The position numbers were made by a program, and so were the translations under genes. A stretch of 64,000 nucleotides of DNA from Galerina marginata (lineage: Eukaryota > Basidiomycota > Agaricomycetes > Agaricales > Galerinaceae). The notes under the pieces were generated by a model, which was not told the origin of the DNA, did no database searches, and saw only the letters and a list, made by a program, of their open reading frames with translations. This document shows, piece by piece, positions 48,216 through 60,215 of the stretch; the first letter of the stretch is position 1, and each line of letters begins with the position of its first letter. The DNA is taken from positions 248,001 through 312,000 of the forward strand of contig JAECYW010000005.1 in assembly GCA_023014335.1 (NCBI GenBank). The letters are read 5' to 3'.

Positions 48216-49690
48216 ATGTCAGTTGTTTCCCAATTTTTACAAAGCGTCAACATCGCCGGGGAGCCTCCTTCCAAGGACCAGCTGGCATCTGCCCATAACA
48301 CTTTGAAAGACGCATTGGAAAAAGATGTTAATCTCCGACAACGGATCCGCCAAGACCTCGCAGACCTTGGTAATAATGCCACACGAGTTGAACAGAACTT
48401 TTCGACCGTCCAAGGTGTTGTAAACGAACTCGACGGCCGAGACATGTTGCAAAATAACGAGAAATTTGGCGCCAGGTGGGAGGACCTTCACAGGGTGTGT
48501 CTTGTTCGACATTTCTCGAAATTTACATGCACCGACGTTTTGTTTTTCGCAGCGCTACAGCGTTGCCCTAGGCCAATCTAAAGCAAGCATTATAGAACTT
48601 CATAATAAGATTCACGGTAAAACGTTTCACCTCTGATATTGTTGATCAGATTTGACAGCCTGTTTTAGAATTTGTTTATGTCTTATTGCCCATGGTCGAG
48701 AGCGATGACCCTAACATGCAGGTTATAAGAATGAAGCGTCTTGAAGACTTTGTCAAGGTGAGTACCGATTTACCTTTCTGTGAAACATGACAAAAAACTC
48801 CAACAGATTATCATGGCTTTTCATGAGCCAGCCGAGCAGCGCGGTAACGAGTTCCTCTATCTCAAACAAGACGTCGTTGCCTTTCATGGCAATTTGGACA
48901 CGGCTCTCCCGAATAGTGATAACCAACTGCACAATCAAAGGAACAGCTTGAACTCTGATATTTCGAACTGCGAAAGGGAGATAGAGGAGTAGGTTTTCCT
49001 ATCCGGGCGCTCTGCTTGAACTTTACTAATGGGTTTTTCCACAGTTTAAGGCGACAGGTAGCTTGGCTCGCTTTACTGTGTCGTTGTTCCACCCTCACAG
49101 TTCACCAAATTAAAGTATGACCAATGCCGAGATAGCGACAATGTATTTTCATTCTTCGCCGAACTCGTAAGTTTGAAAGTCCTGTTTACAGTTTTAAGCC
49201 AACAAGTATCATAATAGGTTACCAACGACAACGAAAATAGACGTAATGATATCAATCGCCAGATACGAGGTGACTGGCATAACATTCCTGAAATTGAAGG
49301 TAGGCCACTGAAATATTCTTCCCTGAAGGCAAAATGGATCAGATCGATGGCGATCGTCAGCAATTGGATCGCTTGGAAAAAAATGAAGAATGCATGCACC
49401 GCATTATGGAACTCTTGAAAAATCACACTTCCTGGTTCGATGAAACGACCCAGAAGCTGAGTGGAATGGAAGGAATCTGGCGCATGGTAAGCAGCTCCGC
49501 ATTTGACAATAGTTCCTTCATGAAGTATTCATTATTGCAGTTGACGAGCGATGCGACCACCCTTCAGACGCGATTGAAAGCCATGGAGAAGGAAGACGAC
49601 TCAGATATGTTCGATCTTCGAGCGAAGAGCGTCCGCCCAGTATATGATGCTTTGGAGAACGCTCTAGAGGCCTACATATCCGCGCTGTAG
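48216..49690 (+). CDS. Helical coiled-coil protein in many small exons, unknown function
   Basis: Exons readable from the sequence: 48216-48494, 48553-48616, 48669-48757, from 48807 to about 48988, a tiny exon around 49045-49057 (LRRQ), then about 49100-49168 (FTKLKYDQCRDSDNVFSFF), from 49219, from about 49330 and from about 49541 to 49690. The product begins MSVVSQFLQSVNIAGEPPS and is almost wholly alpha-helical with heptad-like segments (LKDALEKDVNLRQRIRQDL, QQLDRLEKNEECMHRIMELL, TLQTRLKAMEKEDDSD). No signal peptide; one moderately hydrophobic stretch (EFVYVLLPMVE). It ends YDALENALEAYISAL. Cytoplasmic scaffold-like or oligomerising protein is all that can be inferred. Confidence 0.65.
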
Positions 49691-50199
49691 GCCAAGAGCG
49701 TCAGACTTGTTAATCGGGATGGTTCGTTGACGACTACGCCTGTCTTGCTGCTTGTTACATCTTTGGTCGTGCAATTAAATACGCCCCCGCACTGGCGTTG
49801 CGGAAGGGAGGTTGAAGTCCAGAGGTTCAATATAACGAGGTATCAGTGGCACCTGCTTTGAACTCCTTTACACCGGGGATGTGTTAGGAGCATTATAAAA
49901 GCGGTCATGAGAACCGCACATGGTCTGTATAGTTTTCAAGACGATTGAGCCATGGAATTGGCATCAAAAGAAGATTCGACAGACCGTGTCAAGGCCGCCT
50001 GCAGAGAACTGGCGTCAGAGAGAAAGAATTTCGGCCACGAAAAGACAATCTACCGGAATTAGTCAGAGCAACAGTTCCGCGAACGCCTTTAGGGTCTTCG
50101 GCATTGATCTCGCCAAGCAACAACGAGACGTTCCAGCGGCCTGAAGTATCCAATTAATCGCGAACAACATATCCCGGGAGGAAATGCGTACGATTTACT
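49691..50199. other. Intergenic region
   Basis: No supported gene. The right part may contain further remnants of the adjacent P450 relic, but its frame cannot be followed. Confidence 0.35.
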
Positions 50200-51140
50200 T
50201 TTAACCTAGTTGAACGAGCCGTAGATGAAGTTTTGTGGTCTTCGCGGGTGCCATGGGGGAGTTTCGCGAAAGTTTCGCCAGGGAGCCATTCAGGAATACC
50301 CCTCACTAAACGAATACGTATTAAATGAGTTCTTATACAGGTAGGAAGCGGTGCTCACTATGGGCAGGGAGCCGCTCCCGCAGCTTGAATGGTTTGAACT
50401 CCTTTCTCGGCGGATTCGACGTCGTGTCCGTAGGTCATCATCATGGTGATTCCAGCCGCCATGCTTAAAGAAAGGTTGAGAATCGGAAATCGACGGCAAT
50501 AGCTTTAAATACCGTTTGATATGCCGCCTGTAATTCTCTGGGTCGTTGAGAATATCACGGAGCATACGTTAGGCCTCTTTAAGCTGTATGTGGTAATAAT
50601 TTGCTTCGAGAGATAAAACTGGAGGTATTTGCGGTGCCTCTTGGATTTGTCGCAATAATCCATGCTTGTAAGTGAAAATTTATGAGGTAAAACGTCGGTT
50701 ATTAAGGGTTCAGATAGTACTCCAAAGGAGAGAGATTACTCAACCAATTCTAGGGAAGAAACACAGGAATGAGGAAGGAGTATATATTGATAGTGAATCA
50801 CTTACCATTCCTTCGCCATGGTAAACTGGGGCCGATACGAATAAATAGCGCCACGCTTGTCCAACAGGTCATGAGCAGCGGTTACAGACTTGAGGACGAC
50901 AGCTGGGTTTCCAACCGGATGGAAGTAAATGATATCACCTAACGCAAATCACCAACATATCATCATTATGTCGACCAGACGGGATTAACGCTTGATAAAC
51001 TTACCATACATTTGGCCCCAGTTCTGGAATACTTTCTAGGGTACATGCTGAGGGACGTCCTTCAAGTTTATAATAAGCGGTAGAGGTTTCGGCCCCGGCG
51101 GGCATGGTGAGTTATTAGGGTTCCTCGAAGTTGACCTAAA
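50200..51140 (-). pseudogene. Cytochrome P450 N-terminal half, pseudogene
   Basis: Reading - strand: PPGPKPLPLI (proline hinge), DVPQHVP-stop-KVFQNWGQMY, a GTAAG intron, GDIIYFHPVGNPAVVLKS / VTAAHDLLDKRGAIYSYRPQ, an intron, a decayed patch, then KEA-stop-RMLRDILNDPENYRRHIKR, an intron and MAAGITMMMTYGHDVESAEK, and RGIPEWLPGETFAK. This is the order of the first ~250 residues of Agaricomycete P450s of the CYP64/CYP5037-like type. The haem-binding half is missing. The two stops (TAG near 51028 and TAA near 50573) fit single-base changes. No function expected. Confidence 0.7.
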
Positions 51141-52520
51141 CAAAGTGAGGTACATAGGCAACGACAACCAGTATGACGATCAACTTCAAATTAAGATGGA
51201 TTTCTGGTGGTATCTGGGAGTAAAACTAGTCAGTTTGCAGCATATAAGTTGCAGTTGACATCCTGCTTTGGAAGCGGCGGCGTTGCGGTCGTTGACACTG
51301 ACACTGACAGTAAAGTGAGAGCAAGAGTGAGAGGTAAAACCGTAAAAATGCAACCACGATTTTCACCACGTGATCATTCCGCCACACTGCAGTGTGACAG
51401 TGACTGCTCGCAATGCTCGGGGACGGACTCGGATTGCATGCTTCCCCTACCACATCTTGTTCTTTCTTTCAACTTACTGGCGACGAGACGACCGTTAGAC
51501 AGTGAACATTTGAAGAATGCTATCTCTGAGACCGAGAACTTATCTTCAAGGTAATGTTCCCTTGGGTCAATGGTGAGTAATTCCAATTCAGTGGATCCTT
51601 GGACACCTGCCTTGATCTTTCAAGTTCTGGGCTGATAAGTTCTGTTCGTGGGAGGTGAAGTCGCTGACTGTTCTCACATTACGCCCTACACCACCACGCC
51701 CAAAATCTATGACTCTTAGTTCAGCTGGATCGATGACTTCAACTTCAAAACGTTGTTCACATTTCTGCCCCGTCCCCGCACTCAGTCTCGTAACGCGTGA
51801 GCATGCTCAAGAGTCAAGTGCAAACTGGGACAATCCCATAGTGAGTTTATAGGCTACTCAAGGTCGACCTTACTGATTACTTTCCATGAATTATGGCCCT
51901 TTAGGATGTATTCATAACGGACTATTTAAGTCGTCCTGTTCCATTGTCTTCGGCCTTTAAGACGGCGAAATTGATGGACAGGTGGAGTCTTCTAATTGCA
52001 TGGGGCGGGCTCATCAGCTTGTGGTCTTTAATTATGTACGCCAGGTAACTGACGTTCTCTTGCGCCTTCAGGTTTTAGACTTTCGGGCACACTGTCGTGC
52101 TGGCTTTCAGGCTTGCCGAGTCTTTCCGGCTGCCTTATCAATCCGCTTTAAACACACTTCGTGGAAACCGAATTTACTCCGCCTCCAAACTACGACGAAT
52201 GGTGAATATAACTTGTAAGAAGTTGACCTCTATATCTCGTATACTGATTTATTTTCCCGTCAAGCTGGCGTCCTATACAGCACGGTGTAGGCAGATGTAT
52301 TGTAAGCTCCACATAATGCTTCATTATGTTTGACACGCTAAATTTAACCTGTGCGCTTGGCAAACCTTCTCTACGACCTTCCTTCGCTTACGAACATCCT
52401 GCACGGTCAAATGATCTTATCGTATGGGCTCCATGTGCAGCGTCTAGAAATAGCTTGTGCTATATAAGCCATTTCCTCTACGTTTTCGCGGATTCCGACG
52501 TTCGGCGCTCCTTTCATATA
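51141..52520. other. Intergenic region upstream of the OPT transporter
   Basis: Only short unassignable frames. A CACTGACACTGACAGT-type short repeat is at about 51295-51312. Confidence 0.35.
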
Positions 52521-55500
52521 ATGAACCGTACAGAGGAACACTCGTCCGAGTCGCTCAAGAATGAAAAAGTCCACTCTGGAAATGTGGAGACAGCCGCACG
52601 ACCGCCCTCGTACATCGACGAGAAGTCTGATCATCCGGACAAGATCGATTTGACGAACCTCGATGCGTCGCAGATTGGAGAAGTCTTTGCGGATGGCCCC
52701 AGGTTAATCGACCTGGGAGACGACGGGAAGGAGAGGCCTATAGGTATGTACTGCGATAGACTACAACTCTCACCGTACTAAACTTGGGCTACTCAGAAAC
52801 GGACGCAGACTATTCTCTGCGTCTTATTTCTCTGGATGATGACCCCACGCTACCCATTTGGACTTTCCGTATGTGGTTCTTATCGCTCGGACTTTCCTGC
52901 TTTGGCGCCGTTCTGGGTCAAATTTTCGTAAGTTCTATCTTTCCTGTCTTTGAAGGAGCCACTGATCTCGACGATCCGTATACAGTACTTTCGTCCACAA
53001 ACCGTATGAACGTCTCTCTTAGTATGGAAAACATAGAGGCTCACTGTTTATTTCTATAGGTTCAAGTCAGCCAACTTTTCCTGCAAATTATTTCTTATAT
53101 TATGGGGAAGGTAAGCCTTTTCCAATTAGTTTCGTGCTTGCGTCTCAAAGGGGTCGTAGGTAATGGACGAATTAATTCCTGGTCCGGCCGAGAACGCACG
53201 ATTCAAAACAGCTGACACTGCATTTTGGAGGTACAACAGCATCGAGTTTTTCTTTATTTCCTACACATGCTTACGATTTGATTCGGTTAGATTCATGAAT
53301 CCCGGTCCATTCAGTGAGTAGCGTGATGGTTCAAATTCTAGCCGGCTAATTTGGTGCAAAGATATCAAGGAGCATGTGGCAGTTACGATTATGGCATCTA
53401 CCGCATCTTCTTCAGCGCTTGCTATCAGTATCTTTGCTTCTCAAGATCTCTACTACAATGTTCGACCCAACGCTGCCGTCGGAATATTCACGTAAGCCCT
53501 CCCAAAATCGTTTTTCTCCCATCATTTTAAAACCAAAGTTCAGGTTGATCGGATCTCAGCTGATAGGATATGGAATGGCCGGTACGCTCTTGCCTGGCCA
53601 CCTGTGAAAATTTGATTGATTTCTGCGCAATGACCCATAGGTGTCGTGAGGAGCTTCTTGGTGTACCCTACCTTTGCGGTTTACCCGCAGCTTATGCCGA
53701 CCGTGCAACTATTCGAAGCGCTTCATAAAGGTCAAGAAGCGGTCATGCAAAAGAAGCGCTTGAAGTTTTTCTGGATCATCTTCATTGCGATATTTGTCTG
53801 GGAATGGTTCCCTGTGAGTCATGAAAGTCAGGCTATAGGAGGCTGTATACTAATCTTCTTCGTTAGGAATATATTGCCCCGTTCGTCATGTTTTCGGTCT
53901 TTCCACATGCTTATAAAATCTGACCGACTTGATCAAATTTTTTATTCTCCACCGGTATCTCAGGACACTTACTGGAATCAGTATATTCTGCCTCGCCAAT
54001 CAGAAGAGTGCATGGTTCACTCGAGTCTTTGGTAATTAATGGCTTTTTCCTTTCCATTTCATTGCGACTGATTGAGGCGGTACAGGTGGCGCGGCTGGCA
54101 ATGAGGGCCTGGGAGCCTTTTCGCTCTGTTTTGACTGGGCGTACGTTGGCGCTGGAGGAGGATCCATTGGATCCCTTTTTACCCCTCTTTCGACCCAGCT
54201 GTCTCTCTATGCAGGATGCGGGGTTTGCATGTACGTTCGACCAGCGTGCTCCACTCCAATTGCTGATTACTCTGTAGGATCGCTTTCTGCGCTTGCTACG
54301 CCATGAATACTTGGAATACGCAGAACTTCCCATTCTTAACTCAATTGTTGTACTATCAGAATGGTAAGCATCGATGTCGTTTTCCATGAGCATCACTATA
54401 GTTGTCTTGGTTGATAGGAACTGAATATGACCAACTTTCAATCCTCAACGATGATTTCACTCTTAACCTGGATAAACTCGCTGTTCAGGTTCACAATGTT
54501 ATTTCCGTTTCAATTACGTGATTTTTAACAAAACTTTCTAGGGCTTACCCTGGTATGCTGCGTCTCAGTTATTGTACAAAGTCAGTCGGACGATGTATAT
54601 TGGTGGTAAGCTACTCGTTTATATGACCCGCGGCTCCTGGTCTTCACGTCGTAACATTCCTAGCTGCTATCACCCACTTTTTTTTATGGCACTATAAAAC
54701 GGTTTACAACATCGTTCGAGATTATCGGGTGAGATTTTTGTCGCATTCCTTCGACGGTGTTGCTGATGGTACCAAAGACTTCCGAATGCCAAGATCCTCA
54801 CTTCCAGAAAATGAAGGTAGATTCCACCCTTTAATTGATACGATTGAAAATATTCAACGTTCTTTAGATATACAAAGAAATGTCGAACTGGTGGTACCTC
54901 GCGATCTTTATCGGAACGACCGCCATGGCCCTGGCTACGACTTACGCTGCAAAATCGGGTCTGCCTTGGTGGGGATTGTTCGTCGCGTTAATATTCGCTT
55001 GGATGTTTGTCCCGATTATTGGCACAGTACGTCTTCAATTATTATTGATCAGTTTTTGGTCCGATCAAATATTCATCTAGCTAAACGCAACTGTTGGCTA
55101 TGCTCCTAGTATCGAGAACATGGTCCAAGTAGGCAGCCGTAGCGTTCATTCTTCGAGTCGATTGCTCATTTAAATTCTATTCATTAGATGTTGGGTGGCG
55201 CACTGATTCCCGGAAAGCCCGTCGCCAATATGTACTTTACAATGTACGGCTACAATCCGGTGGTCCAGGCCCTTAATCTACTTCGAGATCTCAAGTTGGT
55301 ATGAATAAACTCAACTCAGTGGCATGTATCGTGTACTGACCTAAGACTAAAGGGCCAGTACTCTAAGCTTCCACCCCGGGTGACATTTACGGTTCAGACT
55401 ATTGGCACTATAATTGTAGGTCATTTCGCTCCTTCACATCGTAAACCTTGCTTAATTATTTTGGTCCAGGGAGGAATATTGAATTTCATTATTATGAAGG

Positions 55501-56479
55501 TTTGAAGGTGACATTTTGTCCCAGATTGTTGATACCAACGCATGTTCCAGACCGTTTTGAGCGCTCAACGCGAAGTTTTACTCAGTGTTCAGGGAACGAA
55601 CGTATGGTCAGGGCAACAAGTAAGAACCGCAGTTTGGTGTTGTAGAATCGGGCTGACGTTATATGTAGGTTCAGTCGTACAACAGTGATGCCATTGCATG
55701 GGGCGCCCTTGGAACACCTTTGTATGCCACAGGAACTCGATATGGCGTAAGCTATTCCTTTCCGAGGAGTTCTACTGCTGAACTATTTTACTTTCAAAGT
55801 TTGTACCGTACATGTTGCTCGTCGGTCTTGGCTTCCCAATTCCTTTCTGGCTCCTCCATCGGAAATACCCCACCTTCGGGTTCAACTATGTGTTTACACC
55901 GATTCTCGTCGGTATGTACGATAGTCCACATTGTTCGCACTTACTGACCATAATTATGTAGCCGAACTCGGTTTCTTGAGTGTTGGAATTAATTCAAGTG
56001 TCTTCACATCGTTTGTTTTGGCTATATTCTCCCAGTATTATCTGAGAAAGTGCGCCTTTCCATCTTGGCTTGATCTTGTCGTTGTTCACGCCTCGTTTGG
56101 TTATGTCTTAGATATCGGGCCACTTGGTTCAGGAAGTACAAGTAAGTATATCGAATTGGTTTTTGAATGCATGTCGAAACCCATTACTTCCCAACTTTAG
56201 CTTCTTGCTCAGTGCAGCACTCGACGGCGGTACTTCGGTGCGTCCCCTAAATTTCGCCCGTCGAAGTCGGACTAATCTACTAAACAATAAGGTCATGGTG
56301 TTCGTATATACATTTGCCGTGGGTGGAGGAAGTGGGAAGGTCATTCCTTTCCCTACTTGGGCGTTGGTAAGTCCTAAAACTTCGGTCAACCCTACGTTGC
56401 TTCGAATGCTTCGAATTAATCCAATTACTCCTGATAGAACCCCAAGGGAAATCCCGATTATTGCCAGAGGTTGACGTGA
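52521..56479 (+). CDS. Oligopeptide transporter, OPT family
   Basis: A many-exon gene whose exons can be followed end to end. It starts MNRTEEHSSESLKNEKVHSG; the cytosolic head continues to 52743, then ETDADYSLRLISLDDDPTLP (from 52798). OPT hallmarks follow: NPGPFNIKEH joined across an intron at 53305-53360; TIMASTASSSALAISIFASQ; SFLVYPTFAVYPQLM; GGAAGNEGLGAFSLCFDWAY; CYAMNTWNTQNFPFLTQLLY; MSNWWYLAIFIG; AKSGLPWWGLFVALIFAWM; MLGGALIPGKPVANMYF; YNSDAIAWGALGTP; FPIPFWLLHRKYPT. The last exon encodes NPKGNPDYCQRLT and stops at 56477-56479. About 14-16 membrane spans. Family members are proton-coupled importers of tetra/pentapeptides, glutathione or metal-peptide complexes at the plasma membrane. 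Most introns are short GT-AG; no frame break found. Confidence 0.88.
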
Positions 56480-56632
56480 TAATAATATACTCCCCCGTAT
56501 TGGTTTCTGCCTTTTGAATAAATTGACCCATTTTAGACCGTCGAACTGAATTATTACTTTCTTTTACCAAGAGATCCGGTCTTCATTAAATTATAAAGAG
56601 CAAGACAAGGAACGTTTACCATTTAGGATGCA

Positions 56633-58495
56633 CTAGACACTTTCGGTATTTACGAAGCCCTGGTTATTACCATAACGCACGGTCGCCTTGCGTAGGCGGC
56701 CTGTTTGGACCAGATCGCGGATGTGTTCGGTCTGAGCAGCGCCGATTATCTCAGTCAGATTCAACTCCTTGAGGGTCGAGTTTCCCTGGCTAAGGTAACA
56801 TGTGTAGATCAGCGATACAAAGTAGAGCAGCAGGGAAAAAGCAGGGATGAGCCCTTGTAGCCACCACCTGCCTGGATTGATATTCTCGACGCGGGCGATT
56901 AGTTGTTGCGTTGTAGGGCCATCTATGGGGGATGTTTGCATAATTCCATCGAGCATGCTTGTCGCCGTCTCCTTCCAGACGGCAGTGGTCAGAGGACAAG
57001 GCTCAGAAATATTTCCGCGATCCAGGGGTCCGAGGACTCCACCGCGACAATTAACGTCCCAAATAGCTTGTCCCAGCCCACCCCACCAACTGAGGATCGC
57101 ATTGGACACCGAATCGGCGACACAAGCATCGATATCGGTAACGTCACATCCAGGCACGTCTGCAGCATTCGAGTTGACATATTGGGCGTTAGGATCGTTG
57201 ACGGATTCGTTTTTCATGAAGAGGGAATGTCGACACAATGTGGCGTAAAAATTGCCATTATCAATGATAGTCGCATTAGGAAGTAAATCGGCAGCGTTGC
57301 TGACCCATAAATACTTCCCAGTAGCTGTGTCGATCCCACCCGCTTCCGAGACACCGAGGACGGTGCTGGACGGAGCTAAGAAGCGCGCGACGCGCCCACT
57401 AACGGTGATATCTAGAATATAAGTGACCGGTGCGGTGGTGTTTATTGTGATGTTTGTGCTGGGAATGGGTTCGCAGGACAATATTCCGTCGATGATCGGG
57501 CCGCTGGGTCTGGCATTTACTGAGAAATTTGTGCGAGAGTCCGGCACGACGAGCGAGCCACGGAAGGCGTTGTTGTGACTAGTATCATTTGCTAGGGCCC
57601 AGCTGACGACCATCGCGATAGCGCCAACTTGCCCATCAGTGTTCAAATGCGTGTATTTGCTGTTTGGCAGGCGAGATATGCCCTGATAAGTAAAGGTCGT
57701 CTTCCTTAACCCCGGCGTACGAATGATGGATAAACCGACGAAGAGATTAATTCCGCTGTCAATGCTAATAAGCGCAAGGACTAAGAAGCTGAGGATGAAG
57801 TTCCGTTTTCGAAGGAGAAGGCGCGCTGCATCGAAGGCGCTTCCTTTGATTGCACCCAAATGCAGGTCGAGATTATCGATGGTATTTCCGTGCTTCATGA
57901 GAATGAACCACGACTGAAATGCGCTTAGTTTCAGGAGGCCAAAGCTAGCAAGGACGAGGCCTAATTTAAGCCAATAATTCATGAGGATCTGTAAAAGATT
58001 GAGAATGTTGGAATTGTTGGGGTCCCAAAACGTTGAACATGTTGCACTGGGTGGGCAGGTATGAATCTTCGGAAGGATAGCACCTTCGACGATTCCGATG
58101 CCGAGTATCATGACGGCAATTCCAAAGACAGTGTATCCGGCTGTTCGTCCAAAAACAAGCCAGGCCATACCCACGAGATTCATGCGACTGGACTCGCCAA
58201 CTTCTAAAGTGTTTATTGACCGTGCAGATAAACTCCCTGGTGGTGGGTTCGTCGCTTGCTTCTCAAGCTGAACGTCGTTTAAGAGGGACATGTTCTCACT
58301 CAGGACTTGTACGGCGTTTGCTTCCGAATGGTCACCCAAGTGGCTGGAGGGAAGCGGTAAGTTTAGATAGGAATTAGAATTCTTGGAATACGTGGAGGGT
58401 AGCGCGTTGGAAAAATTTGGAGACAATGATTGTGAGTGAGGATTGGCCATGGCACACAGTGTTGGCTCGACTGACTGAGCTTCCGAGGTCAGCAT
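56633..58495 (-). CDS. Multi-pass membrane protein with large glycosylated loop, unknown function
   Basis: Single open frame, 620 residues from ATG 58495 (or 605 from ATG 58450). A Ser-rich cytosolic head (1-105) is followed by hydrophobic spans near GYTVFGIAVMILGIGIVEGA, LGLVLASFGLLKL, FILSFLVLALISI and, at the C-terminus, GLIPAFSLLLYFVSLIYTCY. Between the third and last spans is a ~300-residue loop with many N-x-S/T sites (NDTSHNN, NFSVN, NITINTT, NATIIDN, NISEP) and paired cysteines (PGCDVTDIDACVADSV), consistent with an extracellular glycosylated domain. Layout matches a common, uncharacterised Agaricomycete membrane family. Convergent with the OPT gene, whose stop is 153 bp away. Function not assignable. 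Confidence 0.75.
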   Translation of the reverse strand: MLTSEAQSVEPTLCAMANPHSQSLSPNFSNALPSTYSKNSNSYLNLPLPSSHLGDHSEANAVQVLSENMSLLNDVQLEKQATNPPPGSLSARSINTLEVGESSRMNLVGMAWLVFGRTAGYTVFGIAVMILGIGIVEGAILPKIHTCPPSATCSTFWDPNNSNILNLLQILMNYWLKLGLVLASFGLLKLSAFQSWFILMKHGNTIDNLDLHLGAIKGSAFDAARLLLRKRNFILSFLVLALISIDSGINLFVGLSIIRTPGLRKTTFTYQGISRLPNSKYTHLNTDGQVGAIAMVVSWALANDTSHNNAFRGSLVVPDSRTNFSVNARPSGPIIDGILSCEPIPSTNITINTTAPVTYILDITVSGRVARFLAPSSTVLGVSEAGGIDTATGKYLWVSNAADLLPNATIIDNGNFYATLCRHSLFMKNESVNDPNAQYVNSNAADVPGCDVTDIDACVADSVSNAILSWWGGLGQAIWDVNCRGGVLGPLDRGNISEPCPLTTAVWKETATSMLDGIMQTSPIDGPTTQQLIARVENINPGRWWLQGLIPAFSLLLYFVSLIYTCYLSQGNSTLKELNLTEIIGAAQTEHIRDLVQTGRLRKATVRYGNNQGFVNTESV

Positions 58496-60215
58496 TTGTC
58501 TACGAACGGTTCGGGACACTCACAGTCGACTCAGCTTTGTGCACAGCTAAAGGTCAATCTCCAGGTTATTCCGTTTTATAGGCTTTATCTAAGGGTGACC
58601 AACGCGGCATCGGGCGAATTATGTGTTGGCATTGGCAGACGTTGAGATCGGTAGTTCTATCATGCCGGCCACTGAATATGGTCTGTTGCGATGTAGCACA
58701 ACAAAACAACGAAGGGTTGATTTTAAAATATACACTAGTACCTTGTGACTGGTCTTGTTCTTTGCACTATACAAATTCAATACAGTTAGTATCGACTCGT
58801 ATTGACTGTCAACCAATTTGATCCAATAAACCGAATAAACCGGCCACTTTGTTAATCATAAGCCGTCAAAGGTTGGCAGCGAATCCATGATATATATGCC
58901 AGCAGAGTATTTATATATGTTCGCCAAGAGAATTTAGCTCGTATAGCAGTCTCATGATGATTAATACACGGGCATGCAAGCGCATCACTCCAGATGGGTG
59001 AAAATAACCGGACAAGATGTCCAGATAGATAGGTCTTTCTGGAGACCTGGTATTGGTCTTCATGAGTAACGTGCTCGGTACAACAGGCAAGGGGAAGACG
59101 GATTTTGTAAATAGGATCAAAAGCATTCGCCAAGGGCGAAGTCTGTGGAAGTTAATTTAATTGGGGACGGGCGGCTCTGTCAACGGACAAATGTCGAGCG
59201 TTCAATTTACGTATCGATAATGACTCGGAGTAACAGCGGGTAAAGCGCTGGAAGCAGCTCCAACAAGAATCTTTTATTACGAACTCTGAAAGTACAAGGA
59301 TTCACTAATCAGTTGCCTTAAAATAGTCATTGTCTTCTTACATCAAGCCCCGCTGCACACGCGTAAGGGGCTGGCTGTTTCCACAAACGTCAATCACAAG
59401 GCCGATGTGGGAAGAGGTTTGACTAGGAGTGTGACTGGGGTGTAAATTCGCTTTGAGCCTTTGGAGTAAGGGGGATAGTCCTCCAGCACACCTAAACTGG
59501 CAGCCGACGCAAAGATTATGTAGTGCGAGATGAAGAAATGTCACAAGGCTCTCCAGCAGGGCTATGAGAATCCTGTGGAAGTGATGAACCGCTTTGATCG
59601 TTATCCTTACGTTGGAGTCTCTCCTTGGTTAACACCGTGGAATTTGGTCAGGAGGTACCAGCTGGCAGAATCTAGGTGTGAGAGGAAATTAATAATCTCT
59701 TATCACGTCTGGCTGTTGTCGCTGCGTCTTCTTGCGGTAGAGACTGAGAACTAACGCGATTTTGGAACGAATTCGAACGAAAGTGTGTCCCCATGATTGA
59801 AAAGTCATTAAAGAAGGAACGATAGAATACGCTATCAAGGCTATTAAACCTACTTTAAATGCTCGTGGAGGGCTTAGATTGCGCGTCGATCAGCCATACC
59901 TAGCGCTGCGGGCAATGAACCGCGGCAACACAACCATGCACAGCCGCTGATGGAGATCTGCTATATCTAATCTAATCTACAACTTAGGCCACGACCAAAA
60001 CGACAGTGTGACGTCAGTGGGATCTCGGAACCGTTCCCGACTTTCCCTTGCAGTCTACCAGTATGTACCTCGTCACACGCCTGTTGGGCGACCGGTGCAT
60101 CTCTCAACCGTCGGATGCTTAACCGACACGTTATGCAAATGCAACTTCGTTGGCTGCCTCTTTGCGTTCAGCCATTGGAGCCTTTACCTTTCCCTCCTCT
60201 TGACGCTCTTCCTTC
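58496..60215. other. Intergenic region
   Basis: No recognised gene; frames such as 59530-59754 (+) are short and domain-free. It includes the upstream regions of the divergent membrane-protein and MFS genes. Confidence 0.4.
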
